A DNA stretch of 64,000 nt, from assembly GCF_001542815.1 (NCBI RefSeq), contig NZ_CP006992.1, positions 1,369,501 to 1,433,500 of the forward strand, given 5' to 3'. The position numbers were made by a program, and so were the translations under genes. The stretch is from Methylobacterium sp. AMS5. GTDB lineage: Bacteria > Pseudomonadota > Alphaproteobacteria > Rhizobiales > Beijerinckiaceae. The notes under the pieces were generated by a model. It did not search any database and was not told the origin of the DNA. It saw only the letters and a list, made by a program, of their open reading frames with translations. Below are positions 1-8,884 of the stretch, one piece after another (positions within the stretch are counted from its first letter, which is position 1; the number at the start of each line of letters is the position of its first letter).

Positions 1-244
1 ATCCCTGCCGCTCGGCCTCCGGCATGGCGTCGTTGAGGCCGAGCGCGTAGGCTGCGAGCGGTCGCGAGAAGCAGGGCGGACAGTCCTCGCTCGCGGTGAT
101 CGCCCGGTAGGGCAGCCCCGCCGCGACCATTGCCGCCTCGTTGATGCAGGTGCCCCCGTCCGGTCCGGGGAAGGGGTGCGAGCCCTTCAAGAGCCGCCAG
201 TTGAGGAGGGGCGCGAAGGCGTCGAGGGCGTGGTGTTCGCTCAA
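1..244 (-). CDS. Hypothetical protein, N-terminal part only (runs off the window)
   Basis: The gene reads leftward off the window edge, so only about 81 residues are visible. I chose the TTG start at 244 because a GGGAGGAG Shine-Dalgarno lies 6 bases upstream and the frame is open from there. The visible protein starts MSEHHALDAF and contains GSHPFPGPDGGTCINEAAMV and a short cysteine pair (DCPPC), so it looks soluble. I do not recognise the family. It lies downstream of the NicO-type transporter gene on the same strand, so it may be co-transcribed with it, but nothing ties it to metal transport. Confidence 0.6.
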   Translation of the reverse strand, partial: MSEHHALDAFAPLLNWRLLKGSHPFPGPDGGTCINEAAMVAAGLPYRAITASEDCPPCFSRPLAAYALGLNDAMPEAERQG

Positions 245-307
245 GCAGGGCTCCTCCCGATCCGGGGCCAACCTGCCACGGCTTCGAGGGATTTGGCGAG
301 AGGGCGT

Positions 308-1321
308 TTAGCCACCCAGGCCAGAGGCCAAACCCGACAGCATGGCGAGCCCGAGCACCAGCACGAAGGCGCCGGCCAACAATTCGAGGCTGCCGACCGC
401 CAGCGCGCCGGCCTGCCCGCGCCCGCCCGCGAGCCGCAGCGCCAAGCCCTTGGCGAACACCGCGAGGCTCGCCAAGACTCCGGTGGTGAGCGCGGTGCCG
501 AGCGCCATGGCGAAGGTCGCGGCAATGCCGGCGGCGAGCAGGCCTTGCGCGGCGCAGAACACGAGGATCAGCACCGCCCCGGCGCAGGGCCGGGAGCCGG
601 CGGCGAGCACCACGCCCGCCCGCTCGCGCCAGCCGCCGAGCCGGTCGAGGGCGGCGGCATCGGTCAGGTGGGTATGGCCGCAGCCGGGACCGCACGCCTC
701 GGCCGGGCTATCGGTGGCAAGGCCGGCAAGTCGCCCGGCCTTGCGCCACGTCACCGCAGCCCCGAGCCCCGCCACGAGGGCGAAGCTCACGGTCTCGATC
801 AGGGTACCGGCCCGCGTCATCCCGGCGGCGGTCGTGTTGAGGACGAGGACGCCGACCAGCACGATGGCGATGGCCACAACAGCCTGGAGCAGGGCCGCCG
901 CGGCGCTCAGGGCAAAGCCGCGGCGCAGCGTACGCTCACCCGCCACGATGTAGCCGGCGATCACCGCCTTGCCGTGGCCGGGCCCGGCGGCATGGAACAC
1001 GCCGTAGGCGAAGCCCATCACGATGAGCGGCATCCAGGGGCCTCCAGCCTTCAGCGCCGTCACCGCCGCGCGGAGGTGGCTGGAGAAATTGGACTGGACC
1101 GCGAGCAGCCAGCCGCCGAGCCCGGTCGTCGCGGGCGCGGCCTCGCGGAAGCCGATACCGAAGGGCGAGCGGGGCGGCGGCGCGGCGACGGGGCCGAGTG
1201 CCCAGGCGATGCCGCCAAGGAAGCCGGCAGCCGCCAGTATCGCCCCGACGGCAAGGGCCAGCCGCAGCGGCCACCGGCTGGCCGCCACGCCCGCGGGGCG
1301 CAGGGCGGCGGTTAGGGACAT
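308..1321 (-). CDS. NicO/RcnA-family nickel/cobalt transporter permease
   Basis: This polytopic inner-membrane protein (337 aa) has an N-terminal membrane segment (about residues 20-45) and a group of helices from about residue 120 onward. The diagnostic stretch is FHAAGPGHGKAVI, the histidine/glycine metal-site signature of the NicO/RcnA superfamily, followed by a second conserved block (SRPCAGAVLILVF). A loop containing CGPGCGHTH is a plausible extra metal-binding patch. Members move Ni2+ or Co2+; the direction (uptake or efflux) cannot be read from sequence. The start overlaps the stop of the upstream DUF1007 gene by 10 bases, a pairing commonly seen for this family and suggesting translational coupling. 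Confidence 0.85.
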   Translation of the reverse strand: MSLTAALRPAGVAASRWPLRLALAVGAILAAAGFLGGIAWALGPVAAPPPRSPFGIGFREAAPATTGLGGWLLAVQSNFSSHLRAAVTALKAGGPWMPLIVMGFAYGVFHAAGPGHGKAVIAGYIVAGERTLRRGFALSAAAALLQAVVAIAIVLVGVLVLNTTAAGMTRAGTLIETVSFALVAGLGAAVTWRKAGRLAGLATDSPAEACGPGCGHTHLTDAAALDRLGGWRERAGVVLAAGSRPCAGAVLILVFCAAQGLLAAGIAATFAMALGTALTTGVLASLAVFAKGLALRLAGGRGQAGALAVGSLELLAGAFVLVLGLAMLSGLASGLGG

Positions 1322-1989
1322 GCGACGATGGCCCGGTTGGCGAATTGCTCGCCGTAATTCGAGGCGGCGGTCAGCGCCTCGAACATCGCCTCGGTCATCG
1401 ACTGGCCGGCGGAGGCCACCGTGGGCTCGGTGTTCTTCGCCCGCGTCACCGTCATGCTGCAGCCGGGGGCGGCGCCGGCGAGGCGCAGCGCGTCGGCGCC
1501 CTCGGCGAGACTGAAGGCAATGAAGTAGGTCGGATCGTAGACCTCGACCGCCGCGACGCCCTTGCCCTGGGCGGCGGGAGCCTTCAGCGGCAGCAGGAAG
1601 CTCAAGGTGAGCTTGCCGCCCTCCATGGCCATCCGCGCCTCCTGCGGCTCGGCGAAGGCCTGCTCCTTGCCGGCCACCTTGAGCTTCGTGAAGTAGGCGA
1701 ACTCGGCGAGGTTGCCGGCATGCTCCTTGGCCGAGCCCTGAAGCTCCTCGGGCGAGACCTTGCCGTCACCGTTCGCGTCCAGCCCCTGCGTCAGGAAGGT
1801 GGTGTATTCGGGGTCGAAGGTCCAGGCATGGCGGATGCCGGTGATGCGGCCTGCTTCGTAGGCGAGTTCGGCCTTGGCTGTGATCCAGACATGGGGGTGG
1901 GCCCAGGCCGGGCTCACGGTCGCAAGACCGGCGACGAGGCCGAGCGCGGCGACAAGGACGCGATGTCCGAGAGAGGCGGCGATCGGCAT
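1312..1989 (-). CDS. DUF1007 family periplasmic protein, partner of the NicO-type transporter
   Basis: The 225-aa protein begins with a signal peptide (hydrophobic to about residue 30, ending near SPAWA), then the DUF1007 hallmark AHPHVWITAKAEL, whose histidines are the likely metal ligands after cleavage. An EF-hand-like loop (DANGDGKVSPEE, near residue 95) could bind Ca2+. Proteins of this family are encoded beside NicO/RcnA permeases and are thought to be periplasmic metal-handling partners; the exact role is unproven. It is the first gene of the pair, followed by about 200 bases of repeat-bearing intergenic DNA before the convergent end of the ccm operon promoter-distal side. Confidence 0.8.
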   Translation of the reverse strand: MPIAASLGHRVLVAALGLVAGLATVSPAWAHPHVWITAKAELAYEAGRITGIRHAWTFDPEYTTFLTQGLDANGDGKVSPEELQGSAKEHAGNLAEFAYFTKLKVAGKEQAFAEPQEARMAMEGGKLTLSFLLPLKAPAAQGKGVAAVEVYDPTYFIAFSLAEGADALRLAGAAPGCSMTVTRAKNTEPTVASAGQSMTEAMFEALTAASNYGEQFANRAIVACP

Positions 1990-2100
1990 GGCGCTCGGGG
2001 GAGGCTCGCGGCAGGTCGGGGCGGTGACGACGATGCGCCGGATCCTGCCCGTCCGATCGGGCGAAAGCAGGGCGCCTCTGCCGATCCCCCGTAAGCTACA

Positions 2101-2145
2101 GCATCATCCCGAAAGGTGGTCTCCGGCTTTCGGAAAAGATGATGC
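2101..2145. repeat. Imperfect intergenic palindrome
   Basis: Arms GCATCATC-CCGAAAG and CTTTCGG-(aaaa)-GATGATGC form a long imperfect hairpin with an 11-base centre. It is followed by gaaaacaag, and a similar aaaacaag tail follows the palindrome at 19654-19693. It looks like a dispersed palindromic repeat and not an operator of one gene. Confidence 0.6.
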
Positions 2146-2160
2146 GAAAACAAGAGCCTC

Positions 2161-2197
2161 AAGCATCGCCCTGGGTCCGGTATCCAGGGCGATGCTT
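2161..2197 (-). terminator. Probable terminator of the ccm operon
   Basis: A perfect 14-base inverted repeat (AAGCATCGCCCTGG, 9-base loop, CCAGGGCGATGCTT) starts exactly at the last base of the ccmH stop codon. On the minus strand the stem is followed after a few bases by CTTGTTTTC, a weak T tract. Position and stem strength support termination of ccmI-ccmE-ccmF-ccmH transcription, although the U tract is poor. Confidence 0.65.
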
Positions 2198-2658
2198 TAG
2201 GGCCGCTTGAGCAGCGCCTCGACCTCCGCTTCCTCCGCCTTGGACAGACCTGCCGCCCGTGTCGGCGGGCGGCGGCGCGACAGGCGCCAGATGCCGAAGG
2301 CGCCGAGCCCCACCGCGAGCAGCGGGCTCAGCCAGAGCAGCAGCGTGTGCCAGCCGAAGACGGGGCGCAGCAGCACGAACTCGCCGTAGCGGGCCACGAC
2401 GTAATCGATGACTTGGCCGTTGCTGTCGCCCTCTTTGAGCCGCTCGCGCACCAGCACGCGCAGATCCTTGGCGAGCGGCGCGTCGGAATCGTCGATCGAC
2501 TGGTTCTGGCAGACGAGGCAGCGCAGGCCCTCCGAGATATGCCGCGCCCGCGCCTCCATGGCGGGGTCCTTCAGCACCTCGTTCGGCTGCACCGCGAGCG
2601 CAGGGGCTGCTGCGAGGCTCAAGCCGAGAGCGGCGATCGTGGAGCGAAAGCGGGTCAT
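2197..2658 (-). CDS. ccmH: Cytochrome c-type biogenesis protein CcmH (CycL)
   Basis: CcmH/CycL is a periplasm-facing thioredox protein that reduces apocytochrome c heme-binding cysteines and works with CcmF and CcmI in heme ligation. The 153-aa product has a signal peptide (ending near PALA, about residue 22), the active-site motif RCLVCQNQS with Cys47 and Cys50, and one membrane helix (about 105-125) followed by a short basic and acidic tail. The ATG at 2658 overlaps the ccmF stop as ATGA, the sign of translational coupling. It is the last gene of the operon and ends in a strong hairpin. Confidence 0.93.
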   Translation of the reverse strand: MTRFRSTIAALGLSLAAAPALAVQPNEVLKDPAMEARARHISEGLRCLVCQNQSIDDSDAPLAKDLRVLVRERLKEGDSNGQVIDYVVARYGEFVLLRPVFGWHTLLLWLSPLLAVGLGAFGIWRLSRRRPPTRAAGLSKAEEAEVEALLKRP

Positions 2659-4655
2659 TCGGCGGGCACCGCGGAGGGCGGCAGCTTGGCGCGCGCCTTG
2701 ACCGGGGCGCCGACACGCATGCGCCGGTCGGTGAGCGAGAGGCCGCCGCCGGCTGCCATGATCAGCGAACCGATCCAGATCAGCAGCACCAGAGGCTTGT
2801 AGTAGAGCCGCATGCCGATGGAGCCGTCGGGCATCACCTCGCCGAGGCTGGCGTAGATCTGGCTGACCCCGACCGTCTTCAGGCCGGACTCGGTCACCGT
2901 CATCCGGCGGGAGGGATAGAAGCGCTTGCCGGTCTCGGCGGTGCCCACGTAGTCGCCCGCGCGGTTGCGCAGCGTCAGGAAGGCGGTGGTCTCCTCGTAG
3001 TTCTCGCCCTTGGTCGGGCCGACGCGGTCGAGGGTGGCGACGTAGGGGCCGGAGGCGACCTGACCGCCCGGCCGGATCGTTGCGAGCCCTTCCGTCGCCC
3101 AGCCCTGCCCGGCGATGCCGAGCACGACGACGCCGACGCCGGCATGCGCCAAAGCCGTGCCCCAGGCCGAGCGCGGCAGGCCGATCGCCCGGCGCCACGT
3201 CGTTCCGAGGTCGCGCGTCCGGTTGTGACCGTAGCCGCGGGCGCGCGCCCAGATCTCGAGGACCGACCCGATGATGAGGTAGGTGCCGAAGCCGAGGCCG
3301 ACCGGCGCCATCACCGGACCGCCCCAGGCCAGAGCCGCCGCACCGAGTGCGACGACGAGGGCCACCGCGAAGGCGGCGAGCAGGCGCTGCGCAGCGGCGG
3401 CGGCATCGCCCCGCTTCCAGGCGAGTGCCTGCCCGAACGGCACGATCACGAGGAGCGGCAGCGCCAGGGGGATGAAGGTCCAGTTGAAGAAGGGCGGGCC
3501 GACCGAAATTTTTTCACCGGTCAGCATCTCCAGAAGCAGCGGGTAGAGCGTGCCGACGAAGACGGTGGCGCAGGCGGCGACGAGGAACAGGTTGTTCATC
3601 ACCAGCGCGCCCTCGCGGGAGATCGGCGCGAACAGGCCGCCCTGGCGCAAGCTCGGCGCCCGCCATGCGAACAGGCTCAGCGCGCCGCCGATGAACAGCG
3701 CCAGGATCGCGAGGATGAAGACGCCGCGGCTCGGATCGGAGGCGAAGCTGTGCACCGAGGTGAGCAGGCCCGAGCGGACGATGAAGGTGCCGACCAGCGA
3801 GAGCGAGAAGGTGAGGATGGCGAGCAGGACCGTCCAGACCTTGAGCGCGTCGCGCTTCTCCATGACGACGATGGAGTGCAGCAGCGCCGTGCCGGCGATC
3901 CAGGGCATCAGCGAGGCATTCTCGACCGGGTCCCAGAACCACCAGCCGCCCCAGCCGAGTTCGTAATAGGCCCAGTACGAGCCCATGGCGATGCCGAGCG
4001 TCAGGAAGCTCCAGGCGGTCAGGGCCCAGGGCCGCACCGCCCGCGCCCAGACCGCGTCGATGCGCCCCTCGATCAGCGCGGCGACGGCGAAGGCGAAGGT
4101 GACCGAGAAGCCGACATAGCCGAGATAGAGCAGCGGCGGATGGATCGCGAGGCCGAAATCCTGCAGCAGCGGGTTGAGGTCGTTGCCCTCCAGCGGCGCC
4201 GGCGCGACGCGGGCGAACGGGTTCGAGGTCGTGATGATGAACAGCACGAACACGAAGGTGACGCTCGCCTGCACCATCAGCGCGTTGGTGCGCAGCACCG
4301 GCGGCACGGAGGTCTTGGCGGTGGCGACCCAGGCGCCGAACAAGGCGAGGATGAGCACCCAGAGGAGCATCGAGCCCTCGTGGTTCCCCCAGACGCCGGA
4401 GATCTTGTAGATCAGGGGCTTGGCGGTGTGCGAGTTCTCGACGACGTTCTGGACCGAGAAGTCCGAGGTCACGTGCGCGTAGGTCAGCGCGCAGAAGGCG
4501 AACAGGATGCAGGCGAAGGTGCCGAGGGCGGCGGGCCCCGCCACCTCGCGCAAAGCCGCATCGCCCGAGCGGGCGGCCCAGGCGGGCATCACCGCCTGCA
4601 CCAGGGAGAGCGCCAGCGCGAGCGCCAGCGCGTAATGGCCAATCTCGACGATCAC
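2655..4655 (-). CDS. ccmF: Heme lyase subunit CcmF (CycK)
   Basis: CcmF is the integral-membrane core of system I cytochrome c heme lyase, taking heme from holo-CcmE and attaching it to apocytochrome. The 666-aa protein has many transmembrane helices and the tryptophan-rich WWD heme-handling signature GWGGWWFWDPVENASLMPW at about residues 225-245. I set the start at GTG 4655 (protein starting MIVEIGHYALAL) because GAGGGG lies just upstream and homologs start with this helix; the open frame extends further but without hydrophobic or conserved sequence. It lies 46 bases after ccmE and overlaps ccmH by 4 bases. Confidence 0.93.
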   Translation of the reverse strand: MIVEIGHYALALALALSLVQAVMPAWAARSGDAALREVAGPAALGTFACILFAFCALTYAHVTSDFSVQNVVENSHTAKPLIYKISGVWGNHEGSMLLWVLILALFGAWVATAKTSVPPVLRTNALMVQASVTFVFVLFIITTSNPFARVAPAPLEGNDLNPLLQDFGLAIHPPLLYLGYVGFSVTFAFAVAALIEGRIDAVWARAVRPWALTAWSFLTLGIAMGSYWAYYELGWGGWWFWDPVENASLMPWIAGTALLHSIVVMEKRDALKVWTVLLAILTFSLSLVGTFIVRSGLLTSVHSFASDPSRGVFILAILALFIGGALSLFAWRAPSLRQGGLFAPISREGALVMNNLFLVAACATVFVGTLYPLLLEMLTGEKISVGPPFFNWTFIPLALPLLVIVPFGQALAWKRGDAAAAAQRLLAAFAVALVVALGAAALAWGGPVMAPVGLGFGTYLIIGSVLEIWARARGYGHNRTRDLGTTWRRAIGLPRSAWGTALAHAGVGVVVLGIAGQGWATEGLATIRPGGQVASGPYVATLDRVGPTKGENYEETTAFLTLRNRAGDYVGTAETGKRFYPSRRMTVTESGLKTVGVSQIYASLGEVMPDGSIGMRLYYKPLVLLIWIGSLIMAAGGGLSLTDRRMRVGAPVKARAKLPPSAVPAE

Positions 4656-4701
4656 CGGCAGTCCCCTCGCGCGGTTTCGGTCCGGACGGTCATGGAATCT
4701 T

Positions 4702-5235
4702 TCACCGCTCGCTGCGCTGGCCGAGGGTGGCGTCGGCCGTCTCCGGCTTGGCCGCGTCCTTCGGAGCCGCCTTGGTCGCGTCCTTGGGAGCTTCCTTGCC
4801 CCCGCCTTCCTGCCAGCGCCCCTGCGCCTTGAGGGCGTCGGCGACCTCGCGGGGCATGTAGTTCTCGTCGTGCTTGGCCAGCACCGTGTCGGCGCGGAAC
4901 ACGCCGCCGACATCGAGCGTGCCCTCGGCGACGATGCCCTGCCCCTCGCGGAACAGGTCGGGCAGCAGGCCGCGATACTGCACGGGCACCGTGGCGTTGG
5001 TGTCGGTTACCGCGAATTCGACGTTCTGGTCGGGCCCGCGCTTCACCGAACCGTCCTTGACGAGGCCGCCGAGGCGGAAGCGGGTGCCCGGTGCGACGCC
5101 CTGCGCCGCCACGTCGGCGGGGGAGCGGAAGAACACGATCGAGCCGCTCATCGCCGACAGGATCAGCCCGAGCGCCAGCGCCAGCACGGCGCCGCAGGCG
5201 GCGATGAGGATCAGGCGGCGGCTCTTGCGGGTCAC
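4702..5235 (-). CDS. ccmE: Cytochrome c maturation heme chaperone CcmE (CycJ)
   Basis: CcmE carries heme covalently in the periplasm and hands it to CcmF. The 177-aa protein has an N-terminal membrane anchor (residues 8-28), an OB-fold domain, and the heme-attachment motif [11 protein letters not shown] with His122 and Tyr126. The C-terminal tail after about residue 140 is rich in Ala, Lys and Asp and probably disordered. The start is GTG 5235, with GGGACGGA a few bases upstream. It follows ccmI after a 162-base gap in which I see no gene, and precedes ccmF. Confidence 0.93.
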   Translation of the reverse strand: MTRKSRRLILIAACGAVLALALGLILSAMSGSIVFFRSPADVAAQGVAPGTRFRLGGLVKDGSVKRGPDQNVEFAVTDTNATVPVQYRGLLPDLFREGQGIVAEGTLDVGGVFRADTVLAKHDENYMPREVADALKAQGRWQEGGGKEAPKDATKAAPKDAAKPETADATLGQRSER

Positions 5236-5397
5236 GACAGTTCCGTCCCGGTTCGTCGGCTTCTTCTGATTCCTTCAGGCTTGCGAGGGCCTGACGGCGG
5301 TCCGACGTCTGCTGAGGATCAAGAGACCGGTTTCGGCCCGCCCGCCCGCGGGGTCAAGGTTGAACGGGCGGGACCGATTGTCAGGGGCCGCATTCCG

Positions 5398-6966
5398 CTA
5401 CGGTTGAGCGGGCGTCAGACCGAGTTCCTTGCCGAGCGCGTCGAGGCGTTCGACTGCATTCGGGTTGGCGGCGAGCGCCATCCTGGCCCGGTCGAGGGCC
5501 TGGGCTGCCGCAGCCCGGTCGCCGATCACGCCGTAGGAGCGCACGAGCCGCATCCACTCGTCGGCGCTGCCGCCCTTGGCGGCGAGCCGCCGGTCGAGGC
5601 TGGCGACCATGCCGCGGATCGCCGCTTCGCGCTCGGCCGGCGGCATCGCCCGGATTGCGGAGGCCGCAGCATCGGGCTCGGCCGCATTCCGCTCGCCGGG
5701 CTTTTCGGCGCTCTCGGCCTTCGGCGGTGGCGTCCCGGTCCCGGCCCCGGCGAGGCCGAGTTCGTGGGCCTGCGCATCGAAACGCGCCTGCGCCTCCTTG
5801 TCGTCGGGAAACGCCTTGCGCCCGCGCTCCAGCGCGTCGAGCGCCTTGTCGCGCTCGCCGAGCACCGCGTGGGAGCGCACGAGGCGCAGCCACTCGTCGG
5901 CGCTGCCGCCCTGCTTGGCCAAGCGCCGCTCCAGCCCCTCGACCATGCCGCGGATCGCATCGATCCGCTCGGAAGGCGGCAAGGCCTGAATGTTGCTGCC
6001 CGGCCCGGCCACAGGCGCCTCGGACATCGCCCCATCCTTGGCGCCGTCCTTGGCTCGATCCCCGGAGCCCTCTCCTCCGGCCTTCGGCGCGGCCAAGGTC
6101 TCGCCCTTCAGCCGGGCGAGGTTCTCGCGCACCGTCGGCAGCCAGGGTGCGTCCGCGGGGGCGGAGGCCGCCATCGCTTCCAGCCGCCGCACGGCGCCGG
6201 CCACGTCGCCGGCCTGCTCGTCGCCGCGGGCGAGATAGAACTGGGGCTTGGCCGCCTTCGGATCGGCGGCGAGCGCCCGGCCCAGCACCTTGCGCGCCTC
6301 CGGCGAGACCGTGCCGTCGGCCGCCGCGACCAGGGCCTCGCCCCAATCCGAGAGCGCCTGGGCGTCCTCGCCCTTGAGGCGGACGAGCGCCGCGTAGGCA
6401 CGGGCCGCGTCGTCGAACCGCCCGAGCCGCATGTAGACCGGCCCGAGCACGCTCCAGCCGCGGACATCGTCCGGGTGGTTGGCGAGCCGCGCCTCGATCT
6501 GGCCGATGGCGGTCATCAGATCCTGCGCGCCGGCCCGCGTCGCCTTGCGGTCGGCGTCGGTCTGCGACGGAAGGTTCGGAGAGCCGTAGAGGCCGTAGAC
6601 GACGAGCGCGACGAGGGGGACCGTAGACAGCGCGAAGGCGGAAGCCGCCCGGCGCTGGCGCAGATGCGGCTCGGCGATCGGCGCGGCGCCCGACCCTTCG
6701 GCCCTCTCCTCGCGGCTCGCCCGCAGCAGCCGGCGCGCGGCCTCGGCGCGCGCGGCCTCGGCCTCCGCCGGGGCGATGAGGCCACGGCCGAGATCGCGCT
6801 CGATCTCGGCGAGTTGGTCCTCGTAGAAGCCGGTCTCGGTGGCGAGCCCGTCGCCGCCCTCCGCCTCCGAACCGACCCCTTGCCGGCGGCGGCGCGACAT
6901 CGGCCAAAGCAGCGCGAACACGGCTGCGCCGGTCATGGCCGCCAGGATGAACCAGATCGCCGTCAT
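5398..6966 (-). CDS. ccmI: Cytochrome c maturation protein CcmI (CycH) with duplicated C-terminal domain
   Basis: CcmI binds apocytochrome c and presents it to the CcmF/CcmH ligase. The 522-aa protein has the typical N-terminal two-helix CcmI segment (TAIWFILAAMTG at the start and a second helix near residue 105), a heptad-like acidic linker, then TPR-like repeats. The C-terminal half holds two near-copies of one module: IRGMVEGLERRLAKQGGSAD and IRGMVASLDRRLAAKGGSAD, each followed by DEWxRLVRS and an ALDxxR block. I chose ATG 6966 over the in-frame TTG at 6975; neither has a strong ribosome site. It is the first gene of the ccm operon. Confidence 0.9.
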   Translation of the reverse strand: MTAIWFILAAMTGAAVFALLWPMSRRRRQGVGSEAEGGDGLATETGFYEDQLAEIERDLGRGLIAPAEAEAARAEAARRLLRASREERAEGSGAAPIAEPHLRQRRAASAFALSTVPLVALVVYGLYGSPNLPSQTDADRKATRAGAQDLMTAIGQIEARLANHPDDVRGWSVLGPVYMRLGRFDDAARAYAALVRLKGEDAQALSDWGEALVAAADGTVSPEARKVLGRALAADPKAAKPQFYLARGDEQAGDVAGAVRRLEAMAASAPADAPWLPTVRENLARLKGETLAAPKAGGEGSGDRAKDGAKDGAMSEAPVAGPGSNIQALPPSERIDAIRGMVEGLERRLAKQGGSADEWLRLVRSHAVLGERDKALDALERGRKAFPDDKEAQARFDAQAHELGLAGAGTGTPPPKAESAEKPGERNAAEPDAAASAIRAMPPAEREAAIRGMVASLDRRLAAKGGSADEWMRLVRSYGVIGDRAAAAQALDRARMALAANPNAVERLDALGKELGLTPAQP

Positions 6967-7114
6967 CAGACCCAAAGTTTTAAGCTCGGCCCCGTGTAGA
7001 GCCCGAGCGGGGCCTGCACGACATCGCTTCCGGGTGACACGTCGTCACGCGCGAGCGAAGCATGGCCATAGCACAGGCCTGCCGGTGCGTAACCTTGGCG
7101 AGGCCCGCTGCCAC

Positions 7115-8530
7115 TCAGCGTTGTCCGCCGCCGGCGGGCGCGTCGCCCGGCACCTCGATCACCGCGCGCAGCCCCCCGAGCGCGGCGGCCTCCAGGCGGA
7201 AGCGGCCGCGATAGAGCGCGGCCAGATCTGCGACGATCGACAAGCCGAGCCCGGAGCCCGGCTTGGTCTCGTCGAGACGCTGGCCGCGCTTGAGCACCGC
7301 CGCGCGGTCCTCCTCGGGCAGACCCGGCCCGTCATCCTCCACCGCCACGAGGAGATGGGGATAATCGTGCTCGGCCGTCGGCACAGCGGAGATCGAGACC
7401 CGGCCCGCCGCCCATTTCGAGGCATTGTCGACGAGGTTGCCGATCATCTCCTCGAAATCCTGCTTCTCGCCGCGGAAGCGCAGACCCGGCGGAACGTGGA
7501 CCTCGTAGGCGATGTCCTTGTCGCGGTAGATCTTGCCGAACGTGCGCACGAGGCCGGCGAGGGCCGGCTCGACCTCCGTCGAGGTTCCGAGCGTGCCCGC
7601 GAGCGCGGCGGCGCGGGCACGGTCGAGGTGATAGTTCACCTGATCGCGCATCACCGCCGCCTGCTCGCGAATCTTCTCCGACAATTCCGGCGGGGCGTCG
7701 CTGCTGCCGGCCTCGTTGACGATGATCGAGAGCGGGGTCTTCAACGCGTGGGCGAGGTTGCCGACCTGGGTGCGGGCCCGCTCCAGGATCTCGCGATTGG
7801 TCTCGATCAGGAGGTTGATCTCGCCCGCGAGGGGCGCGATGTCGCGCGGGTACTCGCCGTCGATCCGGTCGGCCTCGCCGCGGCGGATCGAGCCGAGCGC
7901 CGTGCGCAGCTTGCGCAAGGGGGCAAGGCCGAAGCGGATCTGCAGCAGCGCGGTCGCCGCGAGCGAGAAGCCGAGCAGGCCGAAGGTCATGAACAGCGAG
8001 AAGCGGAAGCGCTCGACGTCGTTGACGATCTCGTCCGCCGGCCCGGCCACCCGCACGGTGTAGCGCCCGTCGGCCCCGACATCGACATCGCGCTCGACGA
8101 TGCGCAGGCTGCGGTCGTCCTGGCCCCGGCCGTAGCCCTGGCGGATCTGACCGACGGTCGCGGTGCCGGCCTGATCGGGCCCTTTCAGCGGCACGCCGAC
8201 GAGCGAGCGCGAGGTGCGCAGATCCCGCGGCTTCGCGTCGGGCCGCCCGACCTGCCAGTACCAGCCCGAGAGCGGCAGGTCGAAACGCGGATCGCCGAGC
8301 GAGAAGGAGCGCGTCTCGGGATCGCTCGGCGAGACGAGATCGGTGGCGAGGTTGTTGGCGAAGACGAGCAGGCGGCTGTCGAAGGCGCGCTCGGTGTTCT
8401 CGCGGTAGAGCGTGGTGAGGATGAAGGCCGCGATGACGAGGATCGCGGTGCTCGACAGGAACGAGGAAACCGCGAGCCGGACCGCGATGGAGCGGCGGCG
8501 CAGGGGGAGCCAGGCGAGGCGGTCGGTCAT
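7115..8530 (-). CDS. Sensor histidine kinase (PhoQ/FeuQ-like)
   Basis: This 471-aa inner-membrane kinase has one membrane helix at about residues 15-40, a periplasmic sensing domain, a second helix near 200-222, a HAMP region, the phosphoacceptor box GNLAHALKTPLSIIV (His about 270), an N box (EEMIGNLVDNASKWA), G1 (EDDGPGLPEED) and G2 (PGSGLGLSIVADL). Start ATG 8530 has an AGGAC upstream. Its natural partner is the OmpR-type regulator at 9263-9940 on the same strand, but a vapBC module on the other strand separates the two. It lies just upstream of the ccm operon, an association I would not treat as functional without expression data. Confidence 0.88.
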   Translation of the reverse strand: MTDRLAWLPLRRRSIAVRLAVSSFLSSTAILVIAAFILTTLYRENTERAFDSRLLVFANNLATDLVSPSDPETRSFSLGDPRFDLPLSGWYWQVGRPDAKPRDLRTSRSLVGVPLKGPDQAGTATVGQIRQGYGRGQDDRSLRIVERDVDVGADGRYTVRVAGPADEIVNDVERFRFSLFMTFGLLGFSLAATALLQIRFGLAPLRKLRTALGSIRRGEADRIDGEYPRDIAPLAGEINLLIETNREILERARTQVGNLAHALKTPLSIIVNEAGSSDAPPELSEKIREQAAVMRDQVNYHLDRARAAALAGTLGTSTEVEPALAGLVRTFGKIYRDKDIAYEVHVPPGLRFRGEKQDFEEMIGNLVDNASKWAAGRVSISAVPTAEHDYPHLLVAVEDDGPGLPEEDRAAVLKRGQRLDETKPGSGLGLSIVADLAALYRGRFRLEAAALGGLRAVIEVPGDAPAGGGQR

Positions 8531-8622
8531 GCGTCCTGGCTCGAATCTCGGCTCGCTCGCGACGGTGCGGGCATGGACATCATGCACACCGACTTTCGAC
8601 ACGGCCCGCCCGCGAGACGCTG

Positions 8623-8884
8623 ATGGCCCTGCATATCCGCGATGCGGAAGACGGACCGCCTCGTCCGCCTCCTGGCCGAGCGGAAGGGTGTTCCGCTCAC
8701 GGAAGCCGTCAAGGTCGCCGTCCGCAACGAACTGGAGCGGGAGGAGCGCCGACCCGGCCTGTGGGCGCGGCTGAAACCTCTGCACGAGCGCGTGGCCGCG
8801 CGGCCCTCCACGGGCCTCGAGGCCAACAAGGCCGTCTTCGACGGGCTGAACGACGAGGGATGTTCGTCGATGCCTCCGCCCTGA
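8623..8884 (+). pseudogene. VapB-type antitoxin, apparently frameshifted near its N-terminus
   Basis: The conserved start of Rv0623/VapB-like antitoxins (MALHIRDAE) begins at ATG 8623, but the rest of the family sequence (TDRLVRLLAERKGVPLTEAV) is in the +1 frame from about 8650. Removing one A from GCGGAAGAC (8644-8652) would join them. An ATG at 8642 opens the downstream frame and could yield an 80-aa product lacking the first strand of the DNA-binding domain. The stop at 8884 overlaps vapC by 25 bases, more than the usual 4. Either the antitoxin is translated from 8642, or the gene is damaged, or the base is a sequencing error. The toxin looks intact. Confidence 0.6.

Noticed and set aside
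3144..4832. 562-codon plus-strand frame opposite ccmF
   Set aside because: Charged, repetitive composition without hydrophobic segments or motifs; ccmF is unmistakable on the minus strand.
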